Notes: generated by a model not told the origin, from the letters alone. A stretch of 64,000 nucleotides of DNA from Stieleria maiorica (GCF_008035925.1 NZ_CP036264.1:5578402-5642401); one strand, 5' to 3'. Numbered from the stretch's first letter, positions 52,780 through 60,806 are shown. Translations and numbers: made by a program.

Positions 52780-53709
52780 TCACAATCCGAACAATCGCTC
52801 GGCGTCGATCACGGTGTCTTGCTTGGGCAAACGAGACCAGTCGAAGCGGTCGATCAGGTCCGCGGCTTTTTGAGGTTCTGCCGTGTCGGTCAACCCCAGC
52901 GAGTGTGCCGCCCAACCGACGATGGCTTCGGCAGCCACCCCGCATTCGCGATAATGGCTCAACCGGGTATCCCCGTGACGCTTGGCCAACCGCCGGCCGT
53001 CGACTCCCCGGACCAAAGGCACGTGGGCGTAGCGTGGCGGCCGACATCCCAGATGGCGATAGAGTTCCAATTGGCGAAACGTGCTGGCGACCAGGTCGTT
53101 GCCGCGAATGACCCAGTCCACGTTTTGACACATGTCATCCACCACGACGGCCAATTGATACGAAACTTGATCGTTCTTGGTGGTGATCGGGAAATCACCC
53201 AACTCCCGCGCCGGGTTACATTGTTGGCGGCCAAGCACCTGATCATCAAACACCAACGTTTCGTCGCTGACACGCAACCGCCAACAATGCAGCTGCGGCG
53301 GAATCGGGGCTCCGTCGCGATACCCCGCACAGGTTCCCGGATAGACCGGGCCCTCACCTTGAAACCGACTTTCATGCGGCGCCGACAACGCCTCGGCGAT
53401 GTCCTTGCGCGAACAGACACAGGGATAGGCAAGGTTTCGCCCACCGGTGATCGTCGCGAGCGTTTGCCGATAGCGCGGTTGGTGCTCGGTTTGCAGCGTC
53501 GGCGGACCGTCCCAATCGATGCCCAACCAGCGGATGTCCTCGATCGCCTGCTTGATCGCCCAGTCCTTGACGCGGGGCGAATCCAGGTCGTCGATTCGAA
53601 AGACCAATTCTCCTCCGCACTGACGCGCCGCCCAATAGGCGATCAAGTGGGTTCGCGCATTGCCCAGGTGCTGCGCCCCGGTCGGTGACGGAGCAAGCCG
53701 GGTGCGCAT
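52780..53709 (-). CDS. gluQ: Glutamyl-Q tRNA(Asp) synthetase
   Basis: 309 residues from the ATG at 53709, which overlaps the upstream stop as TGATG. GluQ is a class I synthetase-like enzyme lacking the anticodon domain; it attaches glutamate to queuosine in tRNA-Asp. The HIGH-like motif is in TRLAPSPTGAQHLGNARTHL. RIDDLDSPR follows, then a zinc-binding set (CVC, later C in PGTCAGYRD). VIRGNDLVASTFRQLELYRH and the KMSKS-like RRLAKRHGDTRL complete the catalytic domain. At this length it is GluQ and not a full GltX. It is translationally coupled to the sugar isomerase gene. Confidence 0.92.
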   Translation of the reverse strand: MRTRLAPSPTGAQHLGNARTHLIAYWAARQCGGELVFRIDDLDSPRVKDWAIKQAIEDIRWLGIDWDGPPTLQTEHQPRYRQTLATITGGRNLAYPCVCSRKDIAEALSAPHESRFQGEGPVYPGTCAGYRDGAPIPPQLHCWRLRVSDETLVFDDQVLGRQQCNPARELGDFPITTKNDQVSYQLAVVVDDMCQNVDWVIRGNDLVASTFRQLELYRHLGCRPPRYAHVPLVRGVDGRRLAKRHGDTRLSHYRECGVAAEAIVGWAAHSLGLTDTAEPQKAADLIDRFDWSRLPKQDTVIDAERLFGL

Positions 53710-54557
53710 CACGACTGCGCGGCGATCATGTTGGCCATGCTCTGTCGCGCAATCGCTTCGGCCCCCAACGAGTAATCGAAGACCTCGACGCTGGTCCAGC
53801 CGACGTATCCGACTTCTTTAACGGCCTCAAAGATCGGTCGAAAGTCGACGTCGCCCATGCCCGGTCCCAACAAATTGGGATCGTTGGCATGAAAGTGCAT
53901 CATCACGTCGGCGTTGTCGCGAATGATCTGGGGAACCGGAGTCGGTTCGTCACTCATCGCTTTGACGTCCAAGTGCAGCCCCACCTGCGGGCTGTCGATC
54001 CGATTCATCAGGTCGCGACCGGCTGCGGCGGTGTTAAGAAAATTGCCCTCACCCCGCCCCAACGGCTCGATCGCGATTCGGACCCCGCACTCATTGAGCG
54101 TCGGCACGACCGCACGCAAACAATCTGCCGCTGCGTCCATCGCCTGTTCTTCGGTTTGAGAGGGCGGAAAATTACGTTGCTGGGGCGATCCCAACACCAT
54201 CACATCGCCACCCAGATCACGGCACAACCGGGCGAGTTCGCAGAAGTAGTCGCTCGTTTTCCGGCGGACCGCTTCGTCCAACGTCGTCAGATGAAACCCT
54301 TCCGTTTTGGCCAACAACCAGTGCAACCCGATGATTTCCAGCCCCGCAACGGCCACCGCATCGCGATAGGCGGCGCGCTGGTCGGCGGTGAATTGTGTCA
54401 CGTCGTCGGTGAGCATGAACGGGGCCACTTCCCAGCCGGTGTAGCCCGCCTGGCGAGCGATTTGAAGTGCTTGGTCCAGTGGCATCTCGCCGAAGGTCTC
54501 GTTACAAATGGCGTACTTCACGGGCAAAGTTTCTGTTCGGGTTGCGGTTTTTTCCAT
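53709..54557 (-). CDS. Sugar phosphate isomerase/epimerase (AP endonuclease family 2 TIM barrel)
   Basis: 282 residues from the ATG at 54557; the longer frame to 54686 adds non-conserved sequence. The fold is a TIM barrel of the xylose-isomerase-like superfamily: VKYAICNETFGEMPLDQALQ, GYTGWEVAPFM, IIGLHWLLAKTEGFHLTTLD, and VGLHLDVKAM. The later DVMMHFHANDPNLLGPGMGD and GWTSVEVFDYS hold the expected metal-binding His, Asp and Glu. Substrate cannot be told; members act on sugars, ketoses or inositols. Its stop overlaps the gluQ start, so the two are translated together, although a functional link between them is not evident. There is no signal peptide. Confidence 0.85.
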   Translation of the reverse strand: MEKTATRTETLPVKYAICNETFGEMPLDQALQIARQAGYTGWEVAPFMLTDDVTQFTADQRAAYRDAVAVAGLEIIGLHWLLAKTEGFHLTTLDEAVRRKTSDYFCELARLCRDLGGDVMVLGSPQQRNFPPSQTEEQAMDAAADCLRAVVPTLNECGVRIAIEPLGRGEGNFLNTAAAGRDLMNRIDSPQVGLHLDVKAMSDEPTPVPQIIRDNADVMMHFHANDPNLLGPGMGDVDFRPIFEAVKEVGYVGWTSVEVFDYSLGAEAIARQSMANMIAAQS

Positions 54558-54705
54558 CGAACCGTCAGAATAACAGTCGGAGGATCGGTCCGCACGGGCC
54601 CACAGACACCTGACCTGCGATTCGGCCAACGGGACCGTCCCGCTTAGGACGTCCAACGGGAGATCCGCTCGCCCTGGCACACCCAATCGCCACAGCCCCC
54701 ATCGC

Positions 54706-55164
54706 GTGGAAACCTTGCAACCGCTGACATCAACCGATTACACCGGGCCGGCAGGTCGGCGCGGATGGTTGCTGCGGATCGCTGCGGCGATCGCGGCAGT
54801 CGTGCTGGTCGGATTGTTGGCGACCGCAGCGGCCCTGCAGCCCGATTCGGCCGGGTTGGGCACGCATCATCAACTCGGACTGCCCCCGTGCAGCATACGC
54901 GTGCTGTTCGGAATCCGCTGTCCCAGTTGCGGGATGACGACGTCGTGGGCGCACATGATGGAGGGAGAGTTTCGCGCCGCGGCCGCCGCCAACCTGGGCG
55001 GTTTGTTGTTGGCGATTTACGCGCTCTGCGGTCTGGGCACGCTGCTGCAAATCGTCCGGCAGGGAAAAATCCCATCGGAGCGCACGATCCGGCGCTACAC
55101 GATTGCATTGATCGCCATCGCCCTGGTTACGCTGGCCGATTGGGGCATGCGGGTGTTGGGGTAG
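54706..55164 (+). CDS. DUF2752 membrane protein
   Basis: 152 residues from a GTG at 54706. It has three hydrophobic segments: about 24-45, 93-118 and 130-148. Between them lies the DUF2752 signature: CSIRVLFGIRCPSCGMTTSW, then ANLGGLLLAIYALCG. The conserved CPSCGMT motif looks like a thiol or metal site facing the membrane, but the family has no established function. It is divergent from the sugar isomerase gene (148 bp between start codons). Confidence 0.85.
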   Translation: METLQPLTSTDYTGPAGRRGWLLRIAAAIAAVVLVGLLATAAALQPDSAGLGTHHQLGLPPCSIRVLFGIRCPSCGMTTSWAHMMEGEFRAAAAANLGGLLLAIYALCGLGTLLQIVRQGKIPSERTIRRYTIALIAIALVTLADWGMRVLG

Positions 55165-55211
55165 AGGACGATCATCGATCTTCTTTGTTAGCCCAGAAGG
55201 CTGCTTCACGA

Positions 55212-55315
55212 TGCTGCGGAACTCATTCCGCAGCACTTGCCCAAAGGGCATCCACATCCATAGCCTGGGGTTACGCCCGGATTCGCTGGGGCTCATCCGG
55301 TCTCACCCCAGGCTA
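55212..55315. repeat. Two perfect hairpins in a convergent gap
   Basis: TGCTGCGGA/TCCGCAGCA (55212-55220, 55227-55235) is a 9-bp perfect stem with a 6-base loop. TAGCCTGGGG/CCCCAGGCTA (55261-55270, 55306-55315) is a 10-bp perfect pair with a 35-base loop. They lie between the DUF2752 gene and the next convergent gene. Confidence 0.75.
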
Positions 55316-55428
55316 AGTCGTCGATCGCCGTTGGCGAACCGAGCGGAGTGATCTTTGATGACGCACGGAACAAAAGCAACTGACCCCATCAGTAATACAA
55401 TCGACGTCCCGAGCCGGCGTTGAATTGA

Positions 55429-55463
55429 GTTCCCAAGCGGAACGCGGGAGCCCGGGAACGAGG
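55429..55463. repeat. Family A-like repeat abutting a stop codon
   Basis: CGGAACGCGGGAGCCCGGGA followed by ACGAGG ends immediately before the TTA of the next minus-strand gene's stop (55464-55466). It is a shortened family A copy. Confidence 0.6.
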
Positions 55464-57293
55464 TTACTGTTGGTCGTACAGCGGCAGGTGCCGGTAATAA
55501 ACTTCCAGGCAATAGATCGACAAGCAGGTCGTGTACAGCCGACCGCCGATGCTCCAGCGGTCTCCCTGGGGCGCCCAACTGCCGCGTTCGCTGCCGTCCT
55601 TGATTTGCAGCGCCGGCAATTTGACCTTCATCTGATCATTCCACTCGGTCCACATCGGACCGCCGACGTGGTGAAAGACCTGGGTGGCGTAGTACCAGTA
55701 ATAGACGTTTTGCTGGTTGATATCGAAGGGCGCATCGGCGCGCAGCAGTCTCAGTCCGTCCTGGAGCGCGCCATGGTTTCGCTCCCAGCCGAGATACTGT
55801 CGACACAACAATCCCTCGGCGGTCATCGTCGGCGTGGCGTCGGAGCGACCGGGCTGGTAGGCATAGCCGGCGCCATAGTAGACGGCGGCTGAATCGAGGT
55901 AGCTGCTGATGCGATTCATCTGTCCCGGATCGACCTCCAGCCCGGCCCCGCGGGCACTTTGCAGCGCCATCACATACCAACCGGTCACCGAGGTATCACC
56001 GGGTTCGTTGGGCCGATAGCGCCATCCGCCGTCGGAAGCCTGGGCTTTGAGCGCGTAATCGACGGCCCGTTGGGCATAAGCGCGCAACCAAGAATCCTTG
56101 GTCATGCCATACAACTCGCACAAGGCGATCGTCGCTTGGGCTTGGGCATAGGTCCGTTCGTTCCCGCGCGCCGAAGCGGCCATGTACCCGCCGCGATCCT
56201 GCTGCGACACCAGGTACTTGACCCCCTTTTCGACTTCCACGCGGTAGGGGCCTTCCAGGTGGGTGTTTCCGTCACCGGCAAACGCCAGCAAGGCCATCGC
56301 GGTCGCGGCAGTCCGATTTTCGGAGACGGCGCCGTTGCTGTACGGCCGCACCATGCTCCAGTACCCGCTGCGATGCTGTTGACGTTTCAGCCATGCCAGT
56401 CCGAGTTTGACGGCGTTAGCGGTTTCCTCGGTCCCGCCGTACATCGCCATCAACGCCTTGCGCATCGCCCCCGTCCGACCACTGAACATCGGTTTAGAGA
56501 TCTCAATCGGCTCGGCCCCGAGCAGCACCGGCTCGATGGCTTCCATCTCGGCCGGCTGGACCATTTCGAAGATGTCCGGGATCTCCGACTCCACCAGCGT
56601 GTCGTCCAACGCGTCCTCGGGGGCTTCGATCAGGTCCTCGGTCAGCGGCGTGGAAAGGTCCAGATCCAGCGCGTCCTCGACGGGGTCGTTGCTGATCCCG
56701 AAATCGAGCACCAAATGGGTGAACCCGTTGCCCGGCGGGGAGGTGATCAGTGCCAGCACCAGCAACACGATCAAATGAATCACCAAACTGAGCAGCCAGG
56801 AGGGCGCCGATCGGGTGACTTCGGCCGTCGGATCTTCTTGGTCGGCCGCGGCAATCGCTGATTGGGAATCGTCGGCATCGGCGCCCACCGGTGTGACTTC
56901 GGGCAGACTTCCGCGCCAGCGTGTGACGGCGGATCCGATTCCGCTTCGCGGAACGGACACTTCGGCAATCGATCGGGTCGGCGGCAGGGTTGCCCGCGGC
57001 GGCGGTGGTGGCGGCGGAATCGATTTGGCCGGATGGTCCGAAAAACGGCTGTCGCGTCCCTCCGATCCGGCCTGGGTCGCCGGCGGACCGGCAGCAACCT
57101 GATCGCCACCGAGCGTCTCTTCGTCCGAATCGATCAACAGCTCAGCCGGCGGCTCGGGCGGTGAGGGAGACGGCGATTCGGCGGAAGGTTGAGACTGCGG
57201 CAAGGGGGCTGCGTCATCCGAGGCCCAGGGGCTGCGATCGCGCGGATCGCCGCTTGACGGGGGTGGCGGTGGTGCCGGGGGGACGGACGACAT
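55464..57293 (-). CDS. Membrane-anchored squalene-cyclase/prenyltransferase-type toroid protein
   Basis: 609 residues from the ATG at 57293 (MSSVPPAPPPPPSSGDPRDR); the longer frame to 57422 adds unrelated sequence. The N-terminal 190 residues are Pro/Ser/Asp-rich and disordered. A single membrane helix follows (SWLLSLVIHLIVLLVLALIT), then an acidic linker (DLDLSTPLTEDLIEAPEDAL). From about residue 280 helical toroid repeats appear: VKLGLAWLKRQQHRSGYWSM, GVKYLVSQQDRGGYMAASAR, and VDYALKAQASDGGWRYRP. These resemble squalene/oxidosqualene cyclase and prenyltransferase repeats, but no catalytic DXDD motif is seen, so it is more likely structural or a lyase. It is separated from the YTV gene by a terminator. 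Confidence 0.8.
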   Translation of the reverse strand: MSSVPPAPPPPPSSGDPRDRSPWASDDAAPLPQSQPSAESPSPSPPEPPAELLIDSDEETLGGDQVAAGPPATQAGSEGRDSRFSDHPAKSIPPPPPPPRATLPPTRSIAEVSVPRSGIGSAVTRWRGSLPEVTPVGADADDSQSAIAAADQEDPTAEVTRSAPSWLLSLVIHLIVLLVLALITSPPGNGFTHLVLDFGISNDPVEDALDLDLSTPLTEDLIEAPEDALDDTLVESEIPDIFEMVQPAEMEAIEPVLLGAEPIEISKPMFSGRTGAMRKALMAMYGGTEETANAVKLGLAWLKRQQHRSGYWSMVRPYSNGAVSENRTAATAMALLAFAGDGNTHLEGPYRVEVEKGVKYLVSQQDRGGYMAASARGNERTYAQAQATIALCELYGMTKDSWLRAYAQRAVDYALKAQASDGGWRYRPNEPGDTSVTGWYVMALQSARGAGLEVDPGQMNRISSYLDSAAVYYGAGYAYQPGRSDATPTMTAEGLLCRQYLGWERNHGALQDGLRLLRADAPFDINQQNVYYWYYATQVFHHVGGPMWTEWNDQMKVKLPALQIKDGSERGSWAPQGDRWSIGGRLYTTCLSIYCLEVYYRHLPLYDQQ

Positions 57294-57436
57294 ATCGATC
57301 GGTTGCAGTGTGCGAGCGGACGAGGAGTCACTCGAAAAAAGACTCTGCGACACAGCATTCGACTCGACAAGGAGAAAGGAAAGAGTTTCGCGACTCCATC
57401 GCTTCCACGCAGTATATCGCATTTGTCGCTTTCAGA

Positions 57437-57482
57437 CAAAAAACACGCCCGCGGCGTGGTCGGCCACGCCTGGGCGGTTTTT
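57437..57482. terminator. Bidirectional intrinsic terminator
   Basis: An inner 7-bp stem GGCGTGG/CCACGCC with loop TCGG sits inside an outer CGCCC/GGGCG stem. On the plus strand GTTTTT follows; on the minus strand six T follow (57443-57438). It lies after the YTV gene in the 366-bp gap before the toroid gene, so it probably ends the YTV transcript. Nothing else but hairpin 57614-57638 is visible in this gap. Confidence 0.8.
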
Positions 57483-57613
57483 ACAGGTGTCGCGGCGAAG
57501 GCCGCGGGGCGGCCGGCGCTGACGGACAAGCGAAAAAACGGGGCGAGCCGCCTCGATCCGAGGGACTCACCCCGCCTGGCTTGTCGCGTGCAGTTTTGAG
57601 TGGCTGAGAGGTC

Positions 57614-57638
57614 CCGCCGAGCTCAAGGAACTCGGCGG
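57614..57638. repeat. Perfect hairpin after the YTV gene
   Basis: CCGCCGAG/CTCGGCGG arms (57614-57621 and 57631-57638) flank a 9-base loop 22 bp after the YTV stop. There is no T-run, so it may protect the mRNA end and leave termination to 57437-57482. Confidence 0.6.
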
Positions 57639-57659
57639 CAACCCGCTCGGCCGTTTCAA

Positions 57660-59414
57660 TTAGCAGCCGCAGGAAGGAGCGGCTTCGCAACCACAAGTCG
57701 GCTCGGCTTCGCATCCGCAGCTGGGGGCGACGTCACAGCCGCTGTTGCAGCAGCCGTTGTGTCCGCCGAACAGCTTCTTCAGCAGTCCGCCACGGGGCTT
57801 GCTGCAGCAAGCCGGCTCGCAGCATCCGCAAGCGTCAGCGGCACCGCAGCAAACCGGAGCCGGGCAGCAAACCGTCACGGGGACTTGCTTGCAGACCGTA
57901 CGCGGGACGCATTTGGTGACCGTGTAAGGCTCGCAAACCTGACGGCACTTCTTGACCTTGCAGGTCTTCGTGTAGCACTCGGTGCGGCACTTGTTGACGC
58001 AGACCGTCTTGGTGCGGCACTCGGGAACCATCTTGCACACCTTGTACTCGCAGGTCTTGGTGCGGCATTCGGGAACCATCTTGCAAGTGGTGTACTTGCA
58101 AACCTTCGTGCGGGGCTCGCAGACGTAGCTGCAAACGGTGTAGTTGCAGGTCTTCGTGCGGCACTCGGGAACCATCTTGCAAGTGGTGTACTTGCAAACC
58201 TTGCTGCGTTGCTCGCAGACGTAGCTGCAAACCTTGTACTCGCAGGTCTTGGTGCGGCACTCGGGGACCATCTTGCAAACGGTGTATTTGCAGGTCTTGG
58301 TGCGGCACTCGGGGACCATCTTGCAGACGGTGTAGTTGCAAGTCTTGGTCTTGCACTCAGGGACGCGTCGGCAAACCGTGTACGGGATCTCACGCGTACG
58401 GCACTCTTTCTTGTACCGCGTGCAGCAGATTTCCTTTTCTTCGCAGGTCGGAACCCAGACTTTCTTGCAGATCGTCTTGGGGCAACCTTGGACGCACTCG
58501 ACGCGGCACTTGCCGGGGCAGTACACGCAGCGGCAGGTTGCAGCGTCCCAAACCCACGTGCCGGGCTCACGAACCGTGCGACGCATCATCGGGCCGGGAA
58601 CGGTTTCCGTTTGCGTTTCCCAGTGTCCACCTTTGACCAAGACGGTCTTGGTGTACTGTTCGGGAACCATGACGGTGTAGTTCTCGGTGCGAACTTTGTC
58701 TTCACGCACGGTGTTGTAAACCGTGTAGTTGATCGTGCGCGTTTTGGTTTCGTGCACGGGAACCATCACGGTGTAGTTGATGGTCTTTTCACGAGTTTCG
58801 TACACCGGCTTGTTGACGGTGTAGTTGATCGTGCGCGTCTTGGTCTCCCACACCGGCTTTTTGACAGTGTAGTTGATGACCTTTTCGTGCGTCTCGTACA
58901 CCGGCTTCATCACCGTGTAGTTGATCGTACGGGTTTTGGTCTCGTACACCGGCTTTTTGACCGTGTAGTTGATGACCTTTTCGTGCGTCTCGTACACCGG
59001 CTTGTTGACGGTGTAGTTGATCGTACGCGTTTTCGTTTCGTACGTCGGCACCATCACGGTGTACTGGACTTCACGCTGTTCGGTGTAAGGAACCACGCGG
59101 GTCGCTTGGACTTCGACGTCCTCATAGTACACTTCGTTCCGCGTCCGATAGCGAGTCTCTTGGACTTGCTCGTAAACGGTTTCGGTGACGTTACGCATGA
59201 CGGTGTAACTGCCATCGGCGTTTGCCGATGCCGCTCCGTCAGCGACTGGTTCAGCCGCCGCGCCGTCAACGACGGTGCCGTCGCTGACCACTGACTCTCC
59301 GCAATTGCTACAGCCTTGATAGCTGATGGCACCACAATAAGCGGCGCGTGCGGATTGAGCCCCCGAGACGATCGCGATGATCGCCAAGGCGGGCAATAAC
59401 CACAGCCTTTTCAT
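57660..59414 (-). CDS. Cysteine-rich YTV-repeat envelope protein
   Basis: 584 residues from the ATG at 59414, with GGAG 9 nt upstream and a signal peptide (MKRLWLLPALAIIAIVSGAQ). This is the planctomycete YTV-repeat type, reported in Rhodopirellula cell-wall proteomes. Residues about 120-250 hold eight 16-residue units such as VYETKTRTINYTVNKP, without Cys. A Cys-richer middle (about 280-340; CRCVYCPGKCRVECVQGC) follows. Residues about 350-480 hold a second run of 16-residue units such as VPECRTKTCNYTVCKM, with Cys at unit positions 4, 9 and 14. A Cys-rich, Gly-containing tail ends it (CGCEAEPTCGCEAAPSCGC). Likely an exported structural protein crosslinked by disulfides. It is a single gene with its own terminator. 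Confidence 0.88.
   Translation of the reverse strand: MKRLWLLPALAIIAIVSGAQSARAAYCGAISYQGCSNCGESVVSDGTVVDGAAAEPVADGAASANADGSYTVMRNVTETVYEQVQETRYRTRNEVYYEDVEVQATRVVPYTEQREVQYTVMVPTYETKTRTINYTVNKPVYETHEKVINYTVKKPVYETKTRTINYTVMKPVYETHEKVINYTVKKPVWETKTRTINYTVNKPVYETREKTINYTVMVPVHETKTRTINYTVYNTVREDKVRTENYTVMVPEQYTKTVLVKGGHWETQTETVPGPMMRRTVREPGTWVWDAATCRCVYCPGKCRVECVQGCPKTICKKVWVPTCEEKEICCTRYKKECRTREIPYTVCRRVPECKTKTCNYTVCKMVPECRTKTCKYTVCKMVPECRTKTCEYKVCSYVCEQRSKVCKYTTCKMVPECRTKTCNYTVCSYVCEPRTKVCKYTTCKMVPECRTKTCEYKVCKMVPECRTKTVCVNKCRTECYTKTCKVKKCRQVCEPYTVTKCVPRTVCKQVPVTVCCPAPVCCGAADACGCCEPACCSKPRGGLLKKLFGGHNGCCNSGCDVAPSCGCEAEPTCGCEAAPSCGC
57990..58370 (-). repeat. Coding 48-bp tandem repeat, Cys-containing half of the YTV protein
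   Basis: About seven to eight units of 48 bp encode the CRTKTCNYTVCKMVPE-type 16-mer. Two of the units carry SYVCE in place of KMVPE, which gives a longer-period alternation. The nucleotide sequence repeats closely, so copy number is probably unstable. Confidence 0.85.
58660..59050 (-). repeat. Coding 48-bp tandem repeat, Cys-free half of the YTV protein
   Basis: Eight 48-bp units encode 16-mers ending in NYTVNKP or NYTVKKP. Units with ETKTRTINYTV and ETHEKVINYTV alternate, giving a 96-bp higher-order period over the first units. Confidence 0.85.
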
Positions 59415-59812
59415 CTCTTCTTTCTCCAGGAAACACTTTTGGGTTGCAAAGGGACGCACTGGATGATGCGAGACCCATTGCTCACACCCTCCTGCACTTT
59501 TTGCGTGCACGTGCACTGCGACGAAAGACCCCCCGTTCGAGACGTATCAGACTCCGGCCGTTGCACCCGTGGATGCCGTTCGACGCCTGACTTGACCTCT
59601 GTCCCCATCTACCCGCACAAACGGTGGGAGGAAGATGGTGCGGACACACAAACTCTGCGTGCCAACGAATTGGGTCCTTATGCCGTCAATTCATCGTCTG
59701 CGCAAAGTGCTCCGACCAAGCAAACAGGTCGATCAAGGCAAAATAAGACGCCTGGGCTGTCCGGGAGTGCCGCCATTGCAATCCGTAACAGATGTAGCGA
59801 TCAGGAGAGATG

Positions 59813-59865
59813 GGTTTCAGGTTTCAGGTTTCAGGGAGGTGGGAGGTGGGAGGTGGGAGGTGGGT
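59813..59865. repeat. Heptamer tandem repeats with G-quadruplex potential
   Basis: Three TTTCAGG units (59813-59833) run into four GGGAGGT units plus GGG (59834-59864). That gives at least four G-tracts of three on the plus strand, about 80-110 bp before the rex start. The same two heptamers occur at 15781-15880. Confidence 0.8.
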
Positions 59866-59929
59866 TTCAGTTGAGTTTTTCTGTGCGTTTCCCGTGCCCC
59901 TTCACCCCGTCTCGCTCCCGCGTGGTCGT

Positions 59930-59935
59930 TACAAT
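59930..59935 (+). promoter_or_regulatory. Possible rex -10 element (leaderless start)
   Basis: TACAAT preceded by GT lies 6 bp before the rex ATG. If it is the -10, the transcript would begin at or next to the start codon. No convincing -35 is present. Confidence 0.3.
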
Positions 59936-59941
59936 TCGATC

Positions 59942-60610
59942 ATGCCTTCTGATCCGACCCCCGAAACGACCTCGGACCCCAACAGCGGCGTCAACAAACT
60001 ACCTCGCCCTGCCGTGGGTCGGTTGAGCCTTTACTTTCGTGAGCTGCATCGTTTGGCCGACCAGGGCGAAACCCACATCAACAGCAAACAACTCGGGGCC
60101 CTCGTCGATGTTTCGCCCGCCGTCGTGCGGCGTGACCTGAGCAGCTTGGGCACGATCGGCCGCCGCGGCGTCGGCTACCCGATCGACAAGCTGACCGAAC
60201 AAATCGGCACCGTGCTCGGCAGCGGGCTGCAGTGGCAAGTCATCCTGGTCGGCGTCGGTTCCCTGGGCGATGCCTTGCTCCGCTACCGCGGTTTTGAACG
60301 CTTGGGGTTCCGTCTGGTCGCCGCCTTCGATCTGGATCCGGCGAAGATCGATCGGCAGATCGGCGGCGTTTCGATTTGGAACGCCGCCACCATGGCCGGC
60401 AAACTGGCCGAACTTTCACCGGACCTGGCCATCCTGGCCGTCCCGGTCGATCAAGCCCCCTCGGTCGCCGCAGATCTGGTCGCCGCCGGGATCAGCGGGA
60501 TCCTGAATTTTGCCCCCACCACCTTGCGTTTACCCGGATCGACCGCCGTGGTGAACGTCGACCTGGCCAGCGAGCTGCAACGCCTCGCCTTCAGCGTCCA
60601 AAACCGCTGA
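59942..60610 (+). CDS. rex: Redox-sensing transcriptional repressor Rex
   Basis: 222 residues from the ATG at 59942. Rex binds DNA when the NADH/NAD+ ratio is low and controls fermentation and respiration genes. The N-terminal winged helix has the typical LPRPAVGRLSLYFRELHRLA and THINSKQLGALVDVSPAVVR; RRDLSSLG contacts DNA. The Rossmann domain has VILVGVGSLGDALLRYRGFE with the GxGxxG NADH-binding motif. LVAAFDLDPAKIDRQIGGV and GILNFAPTTLRLPGSTAVVN end it. Length is normal. It is a single gene; the family C hairpin downstream may terminate it. Its targets cannot be seen here. Confidence 0.94.
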   Translation: MPSDPTPETTSDPNSGVNKLPRPAVGRLSLYFRELHRLADQGETHINSKQLGALVDVSPAVVRRDLSSLGTIGRRGVGYPIDKLTEQIGTVLGSGLQWQVILVGVGSLGDALLRYRGFERLGFRLVAAFDLDPAKIDRQIGGVSIWNAATMAGKLAELSPDLAILAVPVDQAPSVAADLVAAGISGILNFAPTTLRLPGSTAVVNVDLASELQRLAFSVQNR

Positions 60611-60665
60611 AGCCCTCGCTTGGGAGAATCGCTTTTTGGCCTATGGATTCGGCACCTTATTCAAG

Positions 60666-60792
60666 CGAAATCATTCCGCGATGGATGGTCGACTCACCCT
60701 AGCCCTCGGGCGACGAAACACGAGTGACATCAGCCGAATCGCGCAAGCGTTCGGGCCCCAGCCTCGATGGACGCCCGTAGGCTGGCGCCCAA
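60666..60792. repeat. Family B repeat, 3' truncated
   Basis: It starts AAATCATTCCGCGATGGATG and matches the other family B copies until GTAGGCTGGCGCCCAATGCC, where it stops. A family C hairpin begins 15 bp further on. Confidence 0.7.
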
Positions 60793-60806
60793 TGCCACCT
60801 ACTTCA

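Larger units (their letters stand above)
59415..59941. other. Divergent YTV-rex intergenic region
   Basis: 527 bp. On the YTV side is the 12-bp palindrome GTGCACGTGCAC (59505-59516), 91 bp before the YTV start. On the rex side are heptamer tandem repeats (59813-59865) and a possible -10 only 6 bp before the rex ATG. No gene or Rex operator (TTGTGAA-type) was found. Confidence 0.5.

Noticed and set aside
57990-59050. CRISPR array
   Set aside because: Regular repeats exist but are coding 48-bp units without unique spacers, in frame with a signal peptide protein, and no cas gene is near.
57600-59294. Long plus-strand open frame (about 560 codons) antisense to the YTV gene
   Set aside because: It is open because the 48-bp repeat unit lacks stops in that frame; the product is a repetitive Ala/Leu/Asp/His-rich shadow, while the minus frame has a signal peptide, SD and a known repeat family.
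59400-59941. Rex operator in the rex upstream region
   Set aside because: No TTGTGAA-N6-TTCACAA-like palindrome was found, so autoregulation is not supported.
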